A stretch of DNA of 64,000 bases from HKCCE3408 sp038530555 (GTDB lineage Bacteria > Pseudomonadota > Alphaproteobacteria > Rhodobacterales > Rhodobacteraceae): contig JBCBCN010000002.1 of the NCBI GenBank assembly GCA_038530555.1, forward strand, positions 287,964-351,963, written 5' to 3'. A program made the position numbers and the translations under genes. Under the pieces are notes generated by a model that was not told where the DNA came from, searched no databases, and saw only the letters and a list, made by a program, of their open reading frames with translations. Of the stretch, positions 46,347 to 54,559 are shown piece after piece. Numbering within the stretch: the stretch's first letter is position 1; the number at the start of each line of letters is the position of its first letter.

Positions 46347-47213
46347 TCACGATTTGGCGCGCTCGTTGTGTAGGATCGCCTGAAGGCCTGCGCGGTACGT
46401 CGGATAGCGCAGGATCACCCCCAACTCATCCTTCATGCGCTTGTTCGAGACGCGTTTTGACTCTGCATAGAAGCTCCGCGCCATGGGGCTAAGATCGGCT
46501 TCATCGAAGGGGATCGCGGGCGGAAGCGGCAGATCGAGCAGCTCGGCCGCATGTCCGATCACATCCTGGGGCGGCGCCGGGTCGTCATCGCAGATGTTAT
46601 AGATCGCGCCCGGATTGGGCCGCTGCATCGAGGCGAGGAGTGCTTGGGCGATATCTTCTACATGGATGCGGCTAAAGACCTGGCCCTCTTTGATGATCCG
46701 ACGCGCAGTTCCGGCCAAGACCTTGGCGAAAGGGCCACGCCCGGGGCCATAGATCCCGGGCAGTCGAAAGATGTGCAGGGGGAGGCCGATCTCAGCCAAG
46801 GCCCGCCATTCGCCTTCGGTCGCGACGCGGGCCTGACCGCGTTTGGTCGCGGGGGTTAGTGGCGCGGTTTCATCGACCCACGCGCCCTGGTGATCGCCGT
46901 AGACACCCGTAGTCGACAGATAGCCCACCCAAGTTAGGCGGCTGGCATTGGTCTCGAACGCCTCGCGCAACTCGGCCAGAACGGGGTCACGCCCGTCCTG
47001 AGGCCCGGCGCTGATCAAGACGTGGCTGACCTCAGCAAGATCCATGGAAAGGTCCGCGCCTGTGAAAATCCGCGCGATGACGCCAAGGGCCTCAAGGTCG
47101 CGCGCTTTCTCTGCGCTTCTTGTCGTGCCGATGATTTTGCCTGGCGCGAAGGGGCGCATCTCCTCGATCAAGTATCCGGCCGAATAGCCGGTGCCGAAAA
47201 TCAGCAGGCGCAC
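46347..47213 (-). CDS. NAD-dependent epimerase/dehydratase-like (SDR) protein
   Basis: 288-residue Rossmann-fold protein of the extended or atypical SDR group. The NAD(P) loop is in LLIFGTGYSAGYLI near the start (GxGxxxG), the catalytic-type Tyr lies in YLSTTGVYGDHQG, and LPGIYGPGRGPF is a family block. The start is GTG 47213, overlapping the queG stop by 13 bases, so it is translationally coupled to queG. Substrate unknown; the two-gene pairing is common in Rhodobacteraceae. Confidence 0.85.
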   Translation of the reverse strand: MRLLIFGTGYSAGYLIEEMRPFAPGKIIGTTRSAEKARDLEALGVIARIFTGADLSMDLAEVSHVLISAGPQDGRDPVLAELREAFETNASRLTWVGYLSTTGVYGDHQGAWVDETAPLTPATKRGQARVATEGEWRALAEIGLPLHIFRLPGIYGPGRGPFAKVLAGTARRIIKEGQVFSRIHVEDIAQALLASMQRPNPGAIYNICDDDPAPPQDVIGHAAELLDLPLPPAIPFDEADLSPMARSFYAESKRVSNKRMKDELGVILRYPTYRAGLQAILHNERAKS

Positions 47214-48340
47214 GACAATTGTTCCCGGGCCCAGCGCGCAGCATCTGCCACGGCCGGATCAGCGTCTTGGAGGAGCGGTTCAAGGGCGTCCACGAGGCTC
47301 GGATTTCCGCTATTCCCGATGGCATAGGCGACGTTGCGGACAAAGCGGTCGCGGCCGATGCGCTTGATCGGTGAGCCGGAAAACATCGCCCGAAAGCCGG
47401 CATCGTCGAGCGCGGCCAGGTCGGCCAGATCGGGGCGTTGCAGATCTTCGCGTGGGGCATAGCGGATATCGCGGGCCTGTTGGGCGAATTTGTTCCACGG
47501 GCAGACGGCCAGGCAATCGTCACAACCATAGATCCTATTGCCGATCCCAGGACGCAATTCCGGGTCCACTGGGCCTTTATGCTCAATCGTAAGGTAAGAG
47601 ACGCAGCGCCGCGCATCGAGCTGAAACGGCGCCGGAAAGGCCTTGGTCGGGCAGGCATCCAAGCACGCAGTGCAAGAGCCGCATGTCACCTTTGCCGGGG
47701 CATCTTTTGGCAGATCCAAAGTGGTGAAGATCGCGCCCAGAAAAAACCAATTGCCCAAATCGCGTGACAAAAGGTTGGTGTGCTTGCCCTGCCAACCTAG
47801 ACCTGCGGCCATGGCCAGCGGCTTTTCCATGACCGGCGCCGTGTCGACAAAGACCTTGATCTCAGTCCCCTCCGCCTGCTCGATCAGCCACCGCCCGACA
47901 CGCTTGAGCCGCTTTTTGACCAGGTCGTGATAGTCTTTGCCATGGGCATAGACACTGATCGCGCCCTGATCGCGTTTGCGCGTTTGCTCCAGCGGATCGC
48001 CCGCTGGCGCATAGGGCTCGGCCAGCATGATGACCGATTTCGCTTCGGGCCAAAGCGCCGTGGGATCGCCACGCCAATGGGCGCGGTCTTCAAGCCAAGC
48101 CATCTGGCCGTGGCGGCCTTCGGCGATGAATTTGCGCAGCCGCTCCATCGCCTCGGGGATCGCATCGGGGGCGCAAATGCCCATCTTGGCAAAGCCCGCT
48201 TCGCGCGCCTCATCCTCGAGCCGGTCGCGTAGGTCTGCTAGAAATCCAGGTTCGCGTAATGCGGTGGCTGGATGAACCCGGGCACCGTGTCGGCCAGAAT
48301 CGAACGGAACGCGGGTCGGGATTTTATCTTGGCGTACCAA
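47201..48340 (-). CDS. queG: Epoxyqueuosine reductase QueG
   Basis: Cobalamin- and iron-sulfur-dependent enzyme that makes queuosine from epoxyqueuosine in tRNA. The two 4Fe-4S ferredoxin motifs are CGSCTACLDACPTKAF and GCDDCLAVCPWNKF, and the cobalamin-binding part has FVDTAPVMEKPLA and GLGWQGKHTNLL. A C-terminal HEAT-like tail (VRNVAYAIGNSGNPSLVDAL) matches the longer form. No ATG/GTG/TTG lies at the expected position near ALREPGFLADLRD. The nearest usable in-frame start is TTG 48340, inside the GST gene. The true start is unresolved. Confidence 0.9.
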   Translation of the reverse strand: MVRQDKIPTRVPFDSGRHGARVHPATALREPGFLADLRDRLEDEAREAGFAKMGICAPDAIPEAMERLRKFIAEGRHGQMAWLEDRAHWRGDPTALWPEAKSVIMLAEPYAPAGDPLEQTRKRDQGAISVYAHGKDYHDLVKKRLKRVGRWLIEQAEGTEIKVFVDTAPVMEKPLAMAAGLGWQGKHTNLLSRDLGNWFFLGAIFTTLDLPKDAPAKVTCGSCTACLDACPTKAFPAPFQLDARRCVSYLTIEHKGPVDPELRPGIGNRIYGCDDCLAVCPWNKFAQQARDIRYAPREDLQRPDLADLAALDDAGFRAMFSGSPIKRIGRDRFVRNVAYAIGNSGNPSLVDALEPLLQDADPAVADAARWAREQLSCAC

Positions 48341-48903
48341 TCCTTCACAGTCTCCGAGCGATTCCAATCAACGTCCGAGATATAGTCCAGACAACTCAAA
48401 TGTGCAGCCGCTGCGAAATCGGCCAAGCTCATAGCGTCCCCAGCAAGCCAGCGGCGATCCTCAAGCAGCCAGGTCAGGTAGTCGAGGTGGAACTTGATGT
48501 TCTGCGCACCTGTCTTGATGGCTTTGCCATCTGGATACCCGCCGCGCATGATCTTCTTGTTGACCCGCTCATAGACGAGATTGGCCGTCACCTCATGGTG
48601 AAACTTGTCGTCGAACCAGCCCACCAAGCGCCTCACCTCGGCCCGTGCCGCCACTGAGCTTGGCAAAAGGTCCGGCGTTGGGTGCGTTTCTTCAAGGTAT
48701 TCGCAAATCGCCTGGCTGTCACTGAGCGTCAGGCCGTCGATCTGCAAGATCGGCACTTTGGCCGCTGGATTCCGGCGCAAAAACTCAGACGAGGCCTCCC
48801 AATAGCGTTCTTCTATCAGTTCGACCTCAACGCGCTTTTCCGCGAGCACGAGCCTGACTTTGCGGCAAAACGGCGAGAGGGCGAAATGGTAGAGACGGGT
48901 CAT
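48238..48903 (-). CDS. Glutathione S-transferase family protein
   Basis: 221-residue protein with an N-terminal thioredoxin-like GST domain (MTRLYHFALSPFCRKVRLVL, with SPFCRK at the usual active-site position, and KVPILQIDGLTLSDSQAICE, the cis-Pro/glutathione-binding block) and an all-helical C-terminal domain (LAGDAMSLADFAAAAHLSCL). The ATG at 48903 matches the usual start. The 3' end overlaps the predicted start region of queG. Substrate unknown; a role in redox or conjugation chemistry is inferred from the fold. Confidence 0.9.
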   Translation of the reverse strand: MTRLYHFALSPFCRKVRLVLAEKRVEVELIEERYWEASSEFLRRNPAAKVPILQIDGLTLSDSQAICEYLEETHPTPDLLPSSVAARAEVRRLVGWFDDKFHHEVTANLVYERVNKKIMRGGYPDGKAIKTGAQNIKFHLDYLTWLLEDRRWLAGDAMSLADFAAAAHLSCLDYISDVDWNRSETVKDWYAKIKSRPAFRSILADTVPGFIQPPHYANLDF

Positions 48904-48954
48904 CTGCTCTGGCTTTGGCTTTTGTCCCAGACTGCACATCCCGGGCGAGGAAAT

Positions 48955-49695
48955 TCAATTCGCAAAACACATATCGCGCCCATCAGCGCGGATCGTTGCC
49001 GCCCCGTCCGAGATCGAGGCCGCGCGCTGGGCCACGGCGTTTGACGGCTGCGACGCGCTTCGGTTTTGCGGATTGGGCAAGATCGCAGCCAAAAGCGCGG
49101 CTTGGCGCGCGCTGAGTGCATCGGCATCGACGCCGAAATAGTGCTGTGCCGCCGCCTCAGCACCGAAGACGCCCGTGTCGAATTCGGCGATGTTGAGATA
49201 AACCTCCAGGATACGCCGCTTGCTCCAGAATAGTTCCACCACCGGGGTCAACGCCGCTTCGAGCGCTTTGCGAAACCAAGACCGCCCGTGCCAAAGAAAC
49301 GTGTTTTTCACGGTTTGTTGGCTGATGGTGGAGCCGCCGCGTTGCGCGCCTGAAGCGATGGCGTCGCGGATCGCATCGATGTCCAAGCCCCAGTGCAGGC
49401 AGAAATTGGCGTCTTCGGCCGCAACGACAGCGCGCTGCAAGGCCGGGCTTATCTCTTCGATGGGCGTCCATTCCCGCTCAAGCGATGTGCCCAGGCGCCA
49501 GCGTTCGGCGAGCATATAAGGCGTGACGGGCACCGGCAGAACGCTGAGCGCAATAATCCACACGAGCATGATGGCGACTGCCACCGCGAGCCCACGGCGT
49601 AGATAGCGCCAGCCCACACGGATCGGGGCCAGCAGGCGACCGCGCAGCCCTCGACCTTTCGTCTTACTGCGCTTCTTTTTTGTTTTGCTGCTCAT
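48955..49695 (-). CDS. mtgA: Monofunctional biosynthetic peptidoglycan transglycosylase MtgA
   Basis: Polymerises lipid II glycan strands (GT51 family) at the inner membrane. The 246-residue product has a basic N-terminus, one membrane span (LAVAVAIMLVWIIALSVLPV), and the transglycosylase domain: AVVAAEDANFCLHWGLDIDA with the catalytic Glu, GGSTISQQTVKNTFL, and KRRILEVYLNIAEFDTGVFG. ATG 49695 begins MSSKTKKKRSKTK; an in-frame upstream extension of 78 residues is not family-like. The ribosome site is weak. Confidence 0.94.
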   Translation of the reverse strand: MSSKTKKKRSKTKGRGLRGRLLAPIRVGWRYLRRGLAVAVAIMLVWIIALSVLPVPVTPYMLAERWRLGTSLEREWTPIEEISPALQRAVVAAEDANFCLHWGLDIDAIRDAIASGAQRGGSTISQQTVKNTFLWHGRSWFRKALEAALTPVVELFWSKRRILEVYLNIAEFDTGVFGAEAAAQHYFGVDADALSARQAALLAAILPNPQNRSASQPSNAVAQRAASISDGAATIRADGRDMCFAN

Positions 49696-49785
49696 GGGGG
49701 TGTTTCTTACGCGCGCCGTTTGGCGGGAGCACCCCCTTTTCGCCCCCCCTTTTCGCTCGTGTCGGGATTGGCTAGCGTCGTCGCC

Positions 49786-50742
49786 ATGGCACATGGATAC
49801 GACAGCGGTCGATTGAACCTGCCCTTCGTCGGGATCGCGACCTTCGGCAAGTACCCTTATCAACCCGACTGGTCCGAGATCGACGCGGATGTGTGCATTC
49901 TTGGTGCCCCCTTCGACTTCGGCACGCAATGGCGGGCAGGTGCGCGATTTGGCCCGCGTGCGATCCGCGATGCCTCAACGCTCTTCGCCTTCGGGCATGC
50001 CGGAGCCTATGACCACGAAGACGGCGTGACCTATCTCGGCCCGGGCACGCGGATCCTAGATCTGGGCGACGCGGATATCGTGCATACCGATACGGAGGCG
50101 AGCCACGCTAAGATCGAAGACGGTGTGCGGCAGATCCTGGCTGCAGGCGCGCTTCCGGTGGTGCTGGGTGGCGATCATTCGGTCAACATCCCCTGCATTC
50201 GCGCCTTTGACGACCAGGACCCGATCCATATCGTGCAAATCGACGCCCATCTCGATTTCGTGGATGAGCGCCACGGGGTGCGGCACGGCCACGGCAACCC
50301 GATGCGCCGTGCCGCCGAACAAGACCAAGTGTCGGGCCTCAGCCAGTTTGGCATACGCAACGTGTCGTCGACCGCCAAGGAAGGTTATGAAGATGCCGAG
50401 CGTATGGGCTCAGACATCCTGTCTGTGCGGCAGATCCGCAAACTGGGTCTCGAGGCATGCTTGGACCGGGTACCCGCGGATGCTCGGCTTTATCTCACAA
50501 TCGACATCGACGGGTTCGATCCCTCGATCGCGCCTGGGACAGGCACGCCGAGCCATGGCGGGTTTCTTTATTATGAAGTGCTCGAGCTCTTGGCGGCACT
50601 TGCCGCGCGACAGCCGATCGTCGGCCTTGATCTGGTCGAGGTTGCGCCGGATTACGACCGGGATGGCACGACGGCGATTTTGGCGGCGCAATTGTTGCTC
50701 AACGTGATCGGCCGCATTCTGCATCGCAAGAAAGCGGCCTGA
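49786..50742 (+). CDS. speB: Ureohydrolase, agmatinase family
   Basis: Mn-dependent hydrolase of the arginase/agmatinase superfamily. Metal ligands are seen in GGDHSV (D130-H131), DAHLDF (D153, H155, D157) and DIDGFDPSIAPGTGTP (two Asp near residues 244-248). Length 318. The substrate could be agmatine, guanidinobutyrate or free guanidine; members of this family are hard to tell apart by sequence, so the symbol is tentative. ATG 49786 lacks a clear ribosome site, which may mean a short leader. Divergent from mtgA with 90 bases between. Confidence 0.85.
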   Translation: MAHGYDSGRLNLPFVGIATFGKYPYQPDWSEIDADVCILGAPFDFGTQWRAGARFGPRAIRDASTLFAFGHAGAYDHEDGVTYLGPGTRILDLGDADIVHTDTEASHAKIEDGVRQILAAGALPVVLGGDHSVNIPCIRAFDDQDPIHIVQIDAHLDFVDERHGVRHGHGNPMRRAAEQDQVSGLSQFGIRNVSSTAKEGYEDAERMGSDILSVRQIRKLGLEACLDRVPADARLYLTIDIDGFDPSIAPGTGTPSHGGFLYYEVLELLAALAARQPIVGLDLVEVAPDYDRDGTTAILAAQLLLNVIGRILHRKKAA

Positions 50743-50874
50743 GGCTCGCACCGTGACCGGGGCCGCTCGTGGCAATTCTGTCACGCGGCATTCCCGGGAA
50801 TAAATGTGGATTCACAGAAGCTTACCGGGATGGTATCCCTACCCCATAAAAACACAAAACCCGGAGCAGGTTTC

Positions 50875-51138
50875 ATGAATAAACATATCAAAGCCGCCGT
50901 TCGGGCGGCTCTTGGCGATGCGCATTTGGCCCATGTGGCCACCATGCGTATGGATGTCCCCGAACAACGCCCCGAACTGTGGGTCGATGTGATCTATCGC
51001 GGACTGGATGCAGGCCCCGACACCCAGCTTTTGCGCGACGTTCTGGACAGCGTGGCCGAGGCAACATGTGCCAGCGATCCCACGCCTGTCCTCAACTTCG
51101 TGTCCGAAAGCGACCTGATGCGCGTGGCCGCGGAGTAA
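50875..51138 (+). CDS. Small protein of unknown function
   Basis: 87-residue product (MNKHIKAAVRAALGDAHLAH onward) with no signal peptide. GGAGCAGG precedes ATG 50875 with good spacing; a GTG at 50806 would extend it by 23 residues but has no site. The sequence shows mixed alpha/beta character and two cysteine-poor halves. It is 132 bases after speB on the same strand and is tail to tail with ilvE with four bases between them. I do not recognise it. Confidence 0.7.
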   Translation: MNKHIKAAVRAALGDAHLAHVATMRMDVPEQRPELWVDVIYRGLDAGPDTQLLRDVLDSVAEATCASDPTPVLNFVSESDLMRVAAE

Positions 51139-51142
51139 GCCG

Positions 51143-52012
51143 CTACTGACGCACCAAGGCTTCGTAGCCCTCGGCGATCCCTCGCGTGAGGGCGCCGACC
51201 TCGAAGTTGTAATCCCCGATCTGGCCCACCGGCGTCACCTCCGCGGCGGTCCCGGTGAGCCAGCATTGCTCAAAGCCCTCCAGCTCGTCGGGCATGATGT
51301 GGCGCTCGTGGACTGTCACGCCACGCTCTTTAAGCATGCCGATGACTGTCTGGCGGGTGATGCCGTTTAAGAAGCAATCCGCCAAGGGCGTGTGAACTTC
51401 TCCATCTTTGACAAAGAAGATGTTGGCGCCGGTCGCTTCGGCCACATAGCCGCGGTAATCCATGAATAGCGCGTCCGAGCAACCTTTCACTTCGGCCGCG
51501 TGCTTTGATGTGGTGCAGATCATGTAAAGGCCTGCCGCCTTGGCGTGGACGGGTATCGTCTCCGGGCTCGGGCGCTTCCACTTGGCGATGTCGAGCTTGG
51601 CACCTTTTGATTTGGCGTCTCCGTAATAGCTCCCCCATTCCCAGGCGGCGATGGCCAGGCGGACGGGGTTTCTGGCAGACGCGACACCCATATCCTCACC
51701 CGCACCGCGCCAGGCGACCGCGCGCACATAGGCATCGGTTAGGCCATTGGCCTGCATCACCTGCACCTTCGCGGCCTCGATTTCATCGACCGTGAAGGGA
51801 ATGTCGAAATCGATGCAGCCCGCCGAATAGTGCAGACGCTCGGAATGCTTCCGACTTTCGAAAATCTTGCCGTTATAGGCGCGCTCACCCTCGAAGACGC
51901 TCGAGGCGTAGTGCATGGCGTGGCTCAAGACGTGGACATTGGCGGCGCGCCAATCGACCATCTCTCCGTCCAACCAGATCTTTCCGTCGCGGTCATCATA
52001 GGCACCAGCCAT
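51143..52012 (-). CDS. ilvE: Branched-chain amino acid aminotransferase IlvE
   Basis: PLP enzyme that makes or degrades leucine, isoleucine and valine. The 289-residue product has the class IV fold: EGERAYNGKIFES near residue 41, PLP lysine K158 in PVHAKAAGLYM, the YVAEATGANIFFVKDGE cofactor block, and the TGTAAEVTPVGQIG loop. GGGAGAGAGAC precedes ATG 52012. It is divergent from the petP operon, and the 160-base region between them carries a TATAAT box and two identical palindromes (52043-52050, 52075-52082), which suggest repressor control. Confidence 0.94.
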   Translation of the reverse strand: MAGAYDDRDGKIWLDGEMVDWRAANVHVLSHAMHYASSVFEGERAYNGKIFESRKHSERLHYSAGCIDFDIPFTVDEIEAAKVQVMQANGLTDAYVRAVAWRGAGEDMGVASARNPVRLAIAAWEWGSYYGDAKSKGAKLDIAKWKRPSPETIPVHAKAAGLYMICTTSKHAAEVKGCSDALFMDYRGYVAEATGANIFFVKDGEVHTPLADCFLNGITRQTVIGMLKERGVTVHERHIMPDELEGFEQCWLTGTAAEVTPVGQIGDYNFEVGALTRGIAEGYEALVRQ

Positions 52013-52042
52013 GTCTCTCTCCCAAAGACAGATTTACGAAAG

Positions 52043-52050
52043 TTGCGCAA
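52043..52050. promoter_or_regulatory. Palindrome TTGCGCAA, site A (ilvE side)
   Basis: Perfect 8-base palindrome about 12-20 bases downstream of the predicted ilvE transcription start. An identical copy lies 32 bases away, centre to centre, close to three helical turns. Candidate operator for a MarR-type dimer. Confidence 0.6.
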
Positions 52051-52068
52051 ATTAGGTCCGAAACGGGC

Positions 52069-52074
52069 ATTATA
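52069..52074 (-). promoter_or_regulatory. ilvE -10 box
   Basis: TATAAT on the minus strand, between the two palindromes. The -35 region 17 bases upstream is poor (AGCGCA), so activation or a weak basal promoter is possible. Confidence 0.5.
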
Positions 52075-52082
52075 TTGCGCAA
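52075..52082. promoter_or_regulatory. Palindrome TTGCGCAA, site B (petP side)
   Basis: Second identical palindrome, directly upstream of the ilvE -10 box in the spacer region and about 30 bases upstream of the petP -35 box. With site A it brackets the ilvE promoter core. Confidence 0.6.
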
Positions 52083-52109
52083 AACCTGCGATGCGCTACC
52101 AGTCAGGTG

Positions 52110-52138
52110 TTGGAATGTCAACAAGGCTGACATAAAAT
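52110..52138 (+). promoter_or_regulatory. petP-petR sigma-70 promoter
   Basis: TTGGAA (52110-52115) and TAAAAT (52133-52138) with the ideal 17-base spacer. Transcription would begin near 52145, leaving a leader of about 28 bases before ATG 52173. Confidence 0.55.
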
Positions 52139-52172
52139 CGAGCCGGGAGCGGAGAGACAATTGGAGGAGCCC

Positions 52173-52676
52173 ATGAAAACCACGGGCGTGTCGGCGGCGC
52201 ATGGGGATGGGCTTGCTGAGAGGGAGGCCCTACACCGCGTGTCCGAGGCGATGTTCTTCGCCTATCGCGGCTTTACGGCCGATCCGGATCGCATGCTTCA
52301 GGAACATGGCTATGGCCGTGCGCATCACCGGGCACTGCACTTCATCCATCGCGCCCCCGGGACGACGGTGAACAATCTTCTCGACATTCTCGGGGTCACC
52401 AAGCAATCGTTGAACCGGGTGCTGAGGACACTTGTGGAGGATGGATTGGTGGATGCACGGGTGGGCGATCGGGATCGTCGGGAACGGCACCTGCATCTGA
52501 CCGTTGCGGGTGAAACGCTAAATCGGGATTTGTCCGAAGTGCAGGGTGAACGCCTCAATGCGGCCTTTGCCATCGCCGGAGAGGACGCAGTGACGGGTTT
52601 CAAAACCGTCCTGGAGGCTATGATGGACCCCGATCTCAGACGCCGCTTTATCGAGGTAGCCGAGGGGCGGAAATGA
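52173..52676 (+). CDS. petP: MarR-family regulator, PetP-type
   Basis: 167-residue winged-helix protein. DNA-binding helices are in RALHFIHRAPGTTVNNLLDI and VTKQSLNRVLRTLVEDGLVD, and the wing in RVGDRDRRERHLHLTVAGE. In Rhodobacter capsulatus the MarR-like PetP is coded next to response regulator PetR, which is essential for growth and affects the bc1 complex; the same pair is here, so the symbol is used on synteny and family. GGAGGAG sets ATG 52173. The TGA of this gene overlaps the ATG of petR (ATGA). Confidence 0.82.
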   Translation: MKTTGVSAAHGDGLAEREALHRVSEAMFFAYRGFTADPDRMLQEHGYGRAHHRALHFIHRAPGTTVNNLLDILGVTKQSLNRVLRTLVEDGLVDARVGDRDRRERHLHLTVAGETLNRDLSEVQGERLNAAFAIAGEDAVTGFKTVLEAMMDPDLRRRFIEVAEGRK

Positions 52677-53380
52677 CGGATGAAGCACATCTCCTGATCG
52701 TTGATGACGATGAGCGGATCCGCGGCTTGCTGCAAAAGTTCCTCATTCGTAACGGCTTCATCACCACTGTTGCGCGGGATGGCGCCCATGCGCGGCGCCT
52801 TTTGGCGGGGCTCGAGTTCGACCTGATTGTGCTCGACGTGATGATGCCGGGTGAAGATGGCCTGAGCCTGACGCGCGGGCTGCGGGAGACTTTGACGACG
52901 CCGATACTGCTCCTGACTGCCAAGGGCGATGTCACCGACCGGATCACGGGCCTGGAGGCCGGCGCGGATGACTACATCGCGAAACCTTTCGAGCCGAAAG
53001 AGTTGCTCTTGAGGATCAACGCGATCCTGCGACGCGTGCCGCAGACCGCCGATGCCTCGACGCTGCAAAAGGTGCTGCATCTCGGATCGGTACGCTACGA
53101 TCTCGACCGCGGGGAAATGTGGCAGGGACAGACTCAGATCCGCCTAACGGCCACGGAGTCAGCCCTCATGCGGATCTTCGCGGCCTGCCCCAATACCCCG
53201 GTCAGCCGGGCTCAATTGGTCGAAGACCTCGGCCGTGACAAGGCCGACGGCGAAGGCACGCAGGAACGGGCGGTCGACGTCCAGATCACACGCCTGCGCC
53301 GCAAGCTCGAAGCCGATCCGAAACAGCCGCGCTATCTGCAAACCGTCCGTGGCGCCGGTTATATGCTGGCCCCGGATTGA
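52673..53380 (+). CDS. petR: OmpR/PhoB-type response regulator, PetR-type
   Basis: 235-residue two-domain regulator: receiver with acidic pair D11-D13 region, phosphoacceptor D55 (LIVLDVMMPGEDG), T82 and K104; then a winged-helix DNA-binding domain with the RAVDVQITRLRRKLEADP recognition block and the VRGAGYML ending. No sensor kinase is adjacent, as in R. capsulatus petPR. It is coupled upstream to petP by an ATGA overlap and its stop overlaps the HDAC start codon (TGATG). Confidence 0.9.
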   Translation: MTDEAHLLIVDDDERIRGLLQKFLIRNGFITTVARDGAHARRLLAGLEFDLIVLDVMMPGEDGLSLTRGLRETLTTPILLLTAKGDVTDRITGLEAGADDYIAKPFEPKELLLRINAILRRVPQTADASTLQKVLHLGSVRYDLDRGEMWQGQTQIRLTATESALMRIFAACPNTPVSRAQLVEDLGRDKADGEGTQERAVDVQITRLRRKLEADPKQPRYLQTVRGAGYMLAPD

Positions 53381-54315
53381 TGCCGACCCTGTTCATTGAG
53401 AACCCCTTGGCGTCGCAACATCGGACGCCACCCGGCCACCCCGAACAAGTGGCGCGCGGGGCGGCCGTCGCGGCGGCTCTTTTGGCGCCTGGCTTCGATG
53501 CGCTCCTCCGAGAAGAAGCCGAAGAGGGCCCTGAGGCGGACATCCTGCGCTGTCACCCCGAGGCATATTTGGACAAGATCAAGTCCGCCTCTCCCCCTGT
53601 GGGCAGTGTGGCGCTCGATCCAGACACCCATATGTCGCCCGGTTCTCTGGCGGCTGCGATGAAGGGCGTCGGCGCCATGCGCCAGGCCGTGGCGGCGGTT
53701 CTGGAGGGCCGGGCGCGCAATGTCTTCGTCTCAAGCCGTCCGCCGGGCCACCATGCCGAGGCGGATCGCGCCATGGGTTTTTGCCTTTTCGGCAACATCG
53801 CCATCGCAGCCAAGATCGCGCTGGACGCGTTCGGCCTCTCCCGCGTCGCCGTGGTCGATTTCGACGTGCATCACGGCAACGGCACCCAGGATCTGTTGTG
53901 GGACGAGGATCGCGCGCTGTTCATCTCCAGCCATCAAATGCCGCTTTATCCCGGGACGGGCGTTCCCTCGGAAAGGGGGGCGTATGATAATGTGGTCAAC
54001 CTCCCGCTTGCACCCGATAGTGATGGGCGGGTGATGCGGCGGCTCTATGAGGAAGAGGTCTTCCCGCGCCTGGCGGCTTGGAACCCCGAACTGATCCTCA
54101 TATCGGCCGGGTTCGACGCCCATCAGGACGACCCCCTGGCACAGCTGAATTGGAGCACGGATGATTTCGCCTGGCTGACAAAATCGATCTGCCGACAGGC
54201 GGCGGAGTTGTGCGACGGGCGCGTGGTCTCGACACTCGAAGGCGGCTATGATCTGGACGCTTTGGGCGCCTCGGTTGCAGCCCATGTGATTGAATTGATG
54301 GAGCAGAGCGGATGA
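53380..54315 (+). CDS. Histone deacetylase-family amidohydrolase
   Basis: 311-residue protein of the HDAC/acetoin-utilisation/acetylpolyamine deacetylase fold. The active-site His pair is H124-H125 in SSRPPGHHAEADRAMGF; metal ligands are D162 and H164 in VVDFDVHHGNGTQD, with a late Asp in the GFDAHQDDPLAQLNW loop; the final Tyr-type GGY motif is present in LEGGYDLDALG. Bacterial homologues act on acetylated small molecules or proteins. Start overlaps petR. Downstream xseB overlaps by four bases, so the gene is embedded in an operon of unrelated functions. Confidence 0.9.
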   Translation: MPTLFIENPLASQHRTPPGHPEQVARGAAVAAALLAPGFDALLREEAEEGPEADILRCHPEAYLDKIKSASPPVGSVALDPDTHMSPGSLAAAMKGVGAMRQAVAAVLEGRARNVFVSSRPPGHHAEADRAMGFCLFGNIAIAAKIALDAFGLSRVAVVDFDVHHGNGTQDLLWDEDRALFISSHQMPLYPGTGVPSERGAYDNVVNLPLAPDSDGRVMRRLYEEEVFPRLAAWNPELILISAGFDAHQDDPLAQLNWSTDDFAWLTKSICRQAAELCDGRVVSTLEGGYDLDALGASVAAHVIELMEQSG

Positions 54316-54557
54316 GCGCGGAAAAACCGGTTGAGCAAATGAGTTTTGAGGACGCCATCAAGGAGCTTGAGGAGGTCGTCGGTCAGCTTGACCGCGGGGA
54401 TGTCGCGCTGGATGCCTCGATCGCGCTCTATGAACGTGGCGCAAAGCTCAAGGCGCGTTGCGAAGCCAAGCTGAAAGAGGCCGAGGAAAAGGTTGCGCAG
54501 ATCACGCTTGATGCCGATGGGCGCCCGACCGGGAGCAGGGACACTGAAGGTCTCTGA
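54312..54557 (+). CDS. xseB: Exodeoxyribonuclease VII small subunit
   Basis: 81-residue helical subunit (MSFEDAIKELEEVVGQLDRG motif after a short N-terminal tail, and a coiled-coil end KARCEAKLKEAEEKVAQ) that pairs with XseA to degrade single-stranded DNA. Overlaps the HDAC gene (ATGA) and is two bases from ispA. The large subunit gene is not in the window. Confidence 0.93.
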   Translation: MSAEKPVEQMSFEDAIKELEEVVGQLDRGDVALDASIALYERGAKLKARCEAKLKEAEEKVAQITLDADGRPTGSRDTEGL

Positions 54558-54559
54558 GC

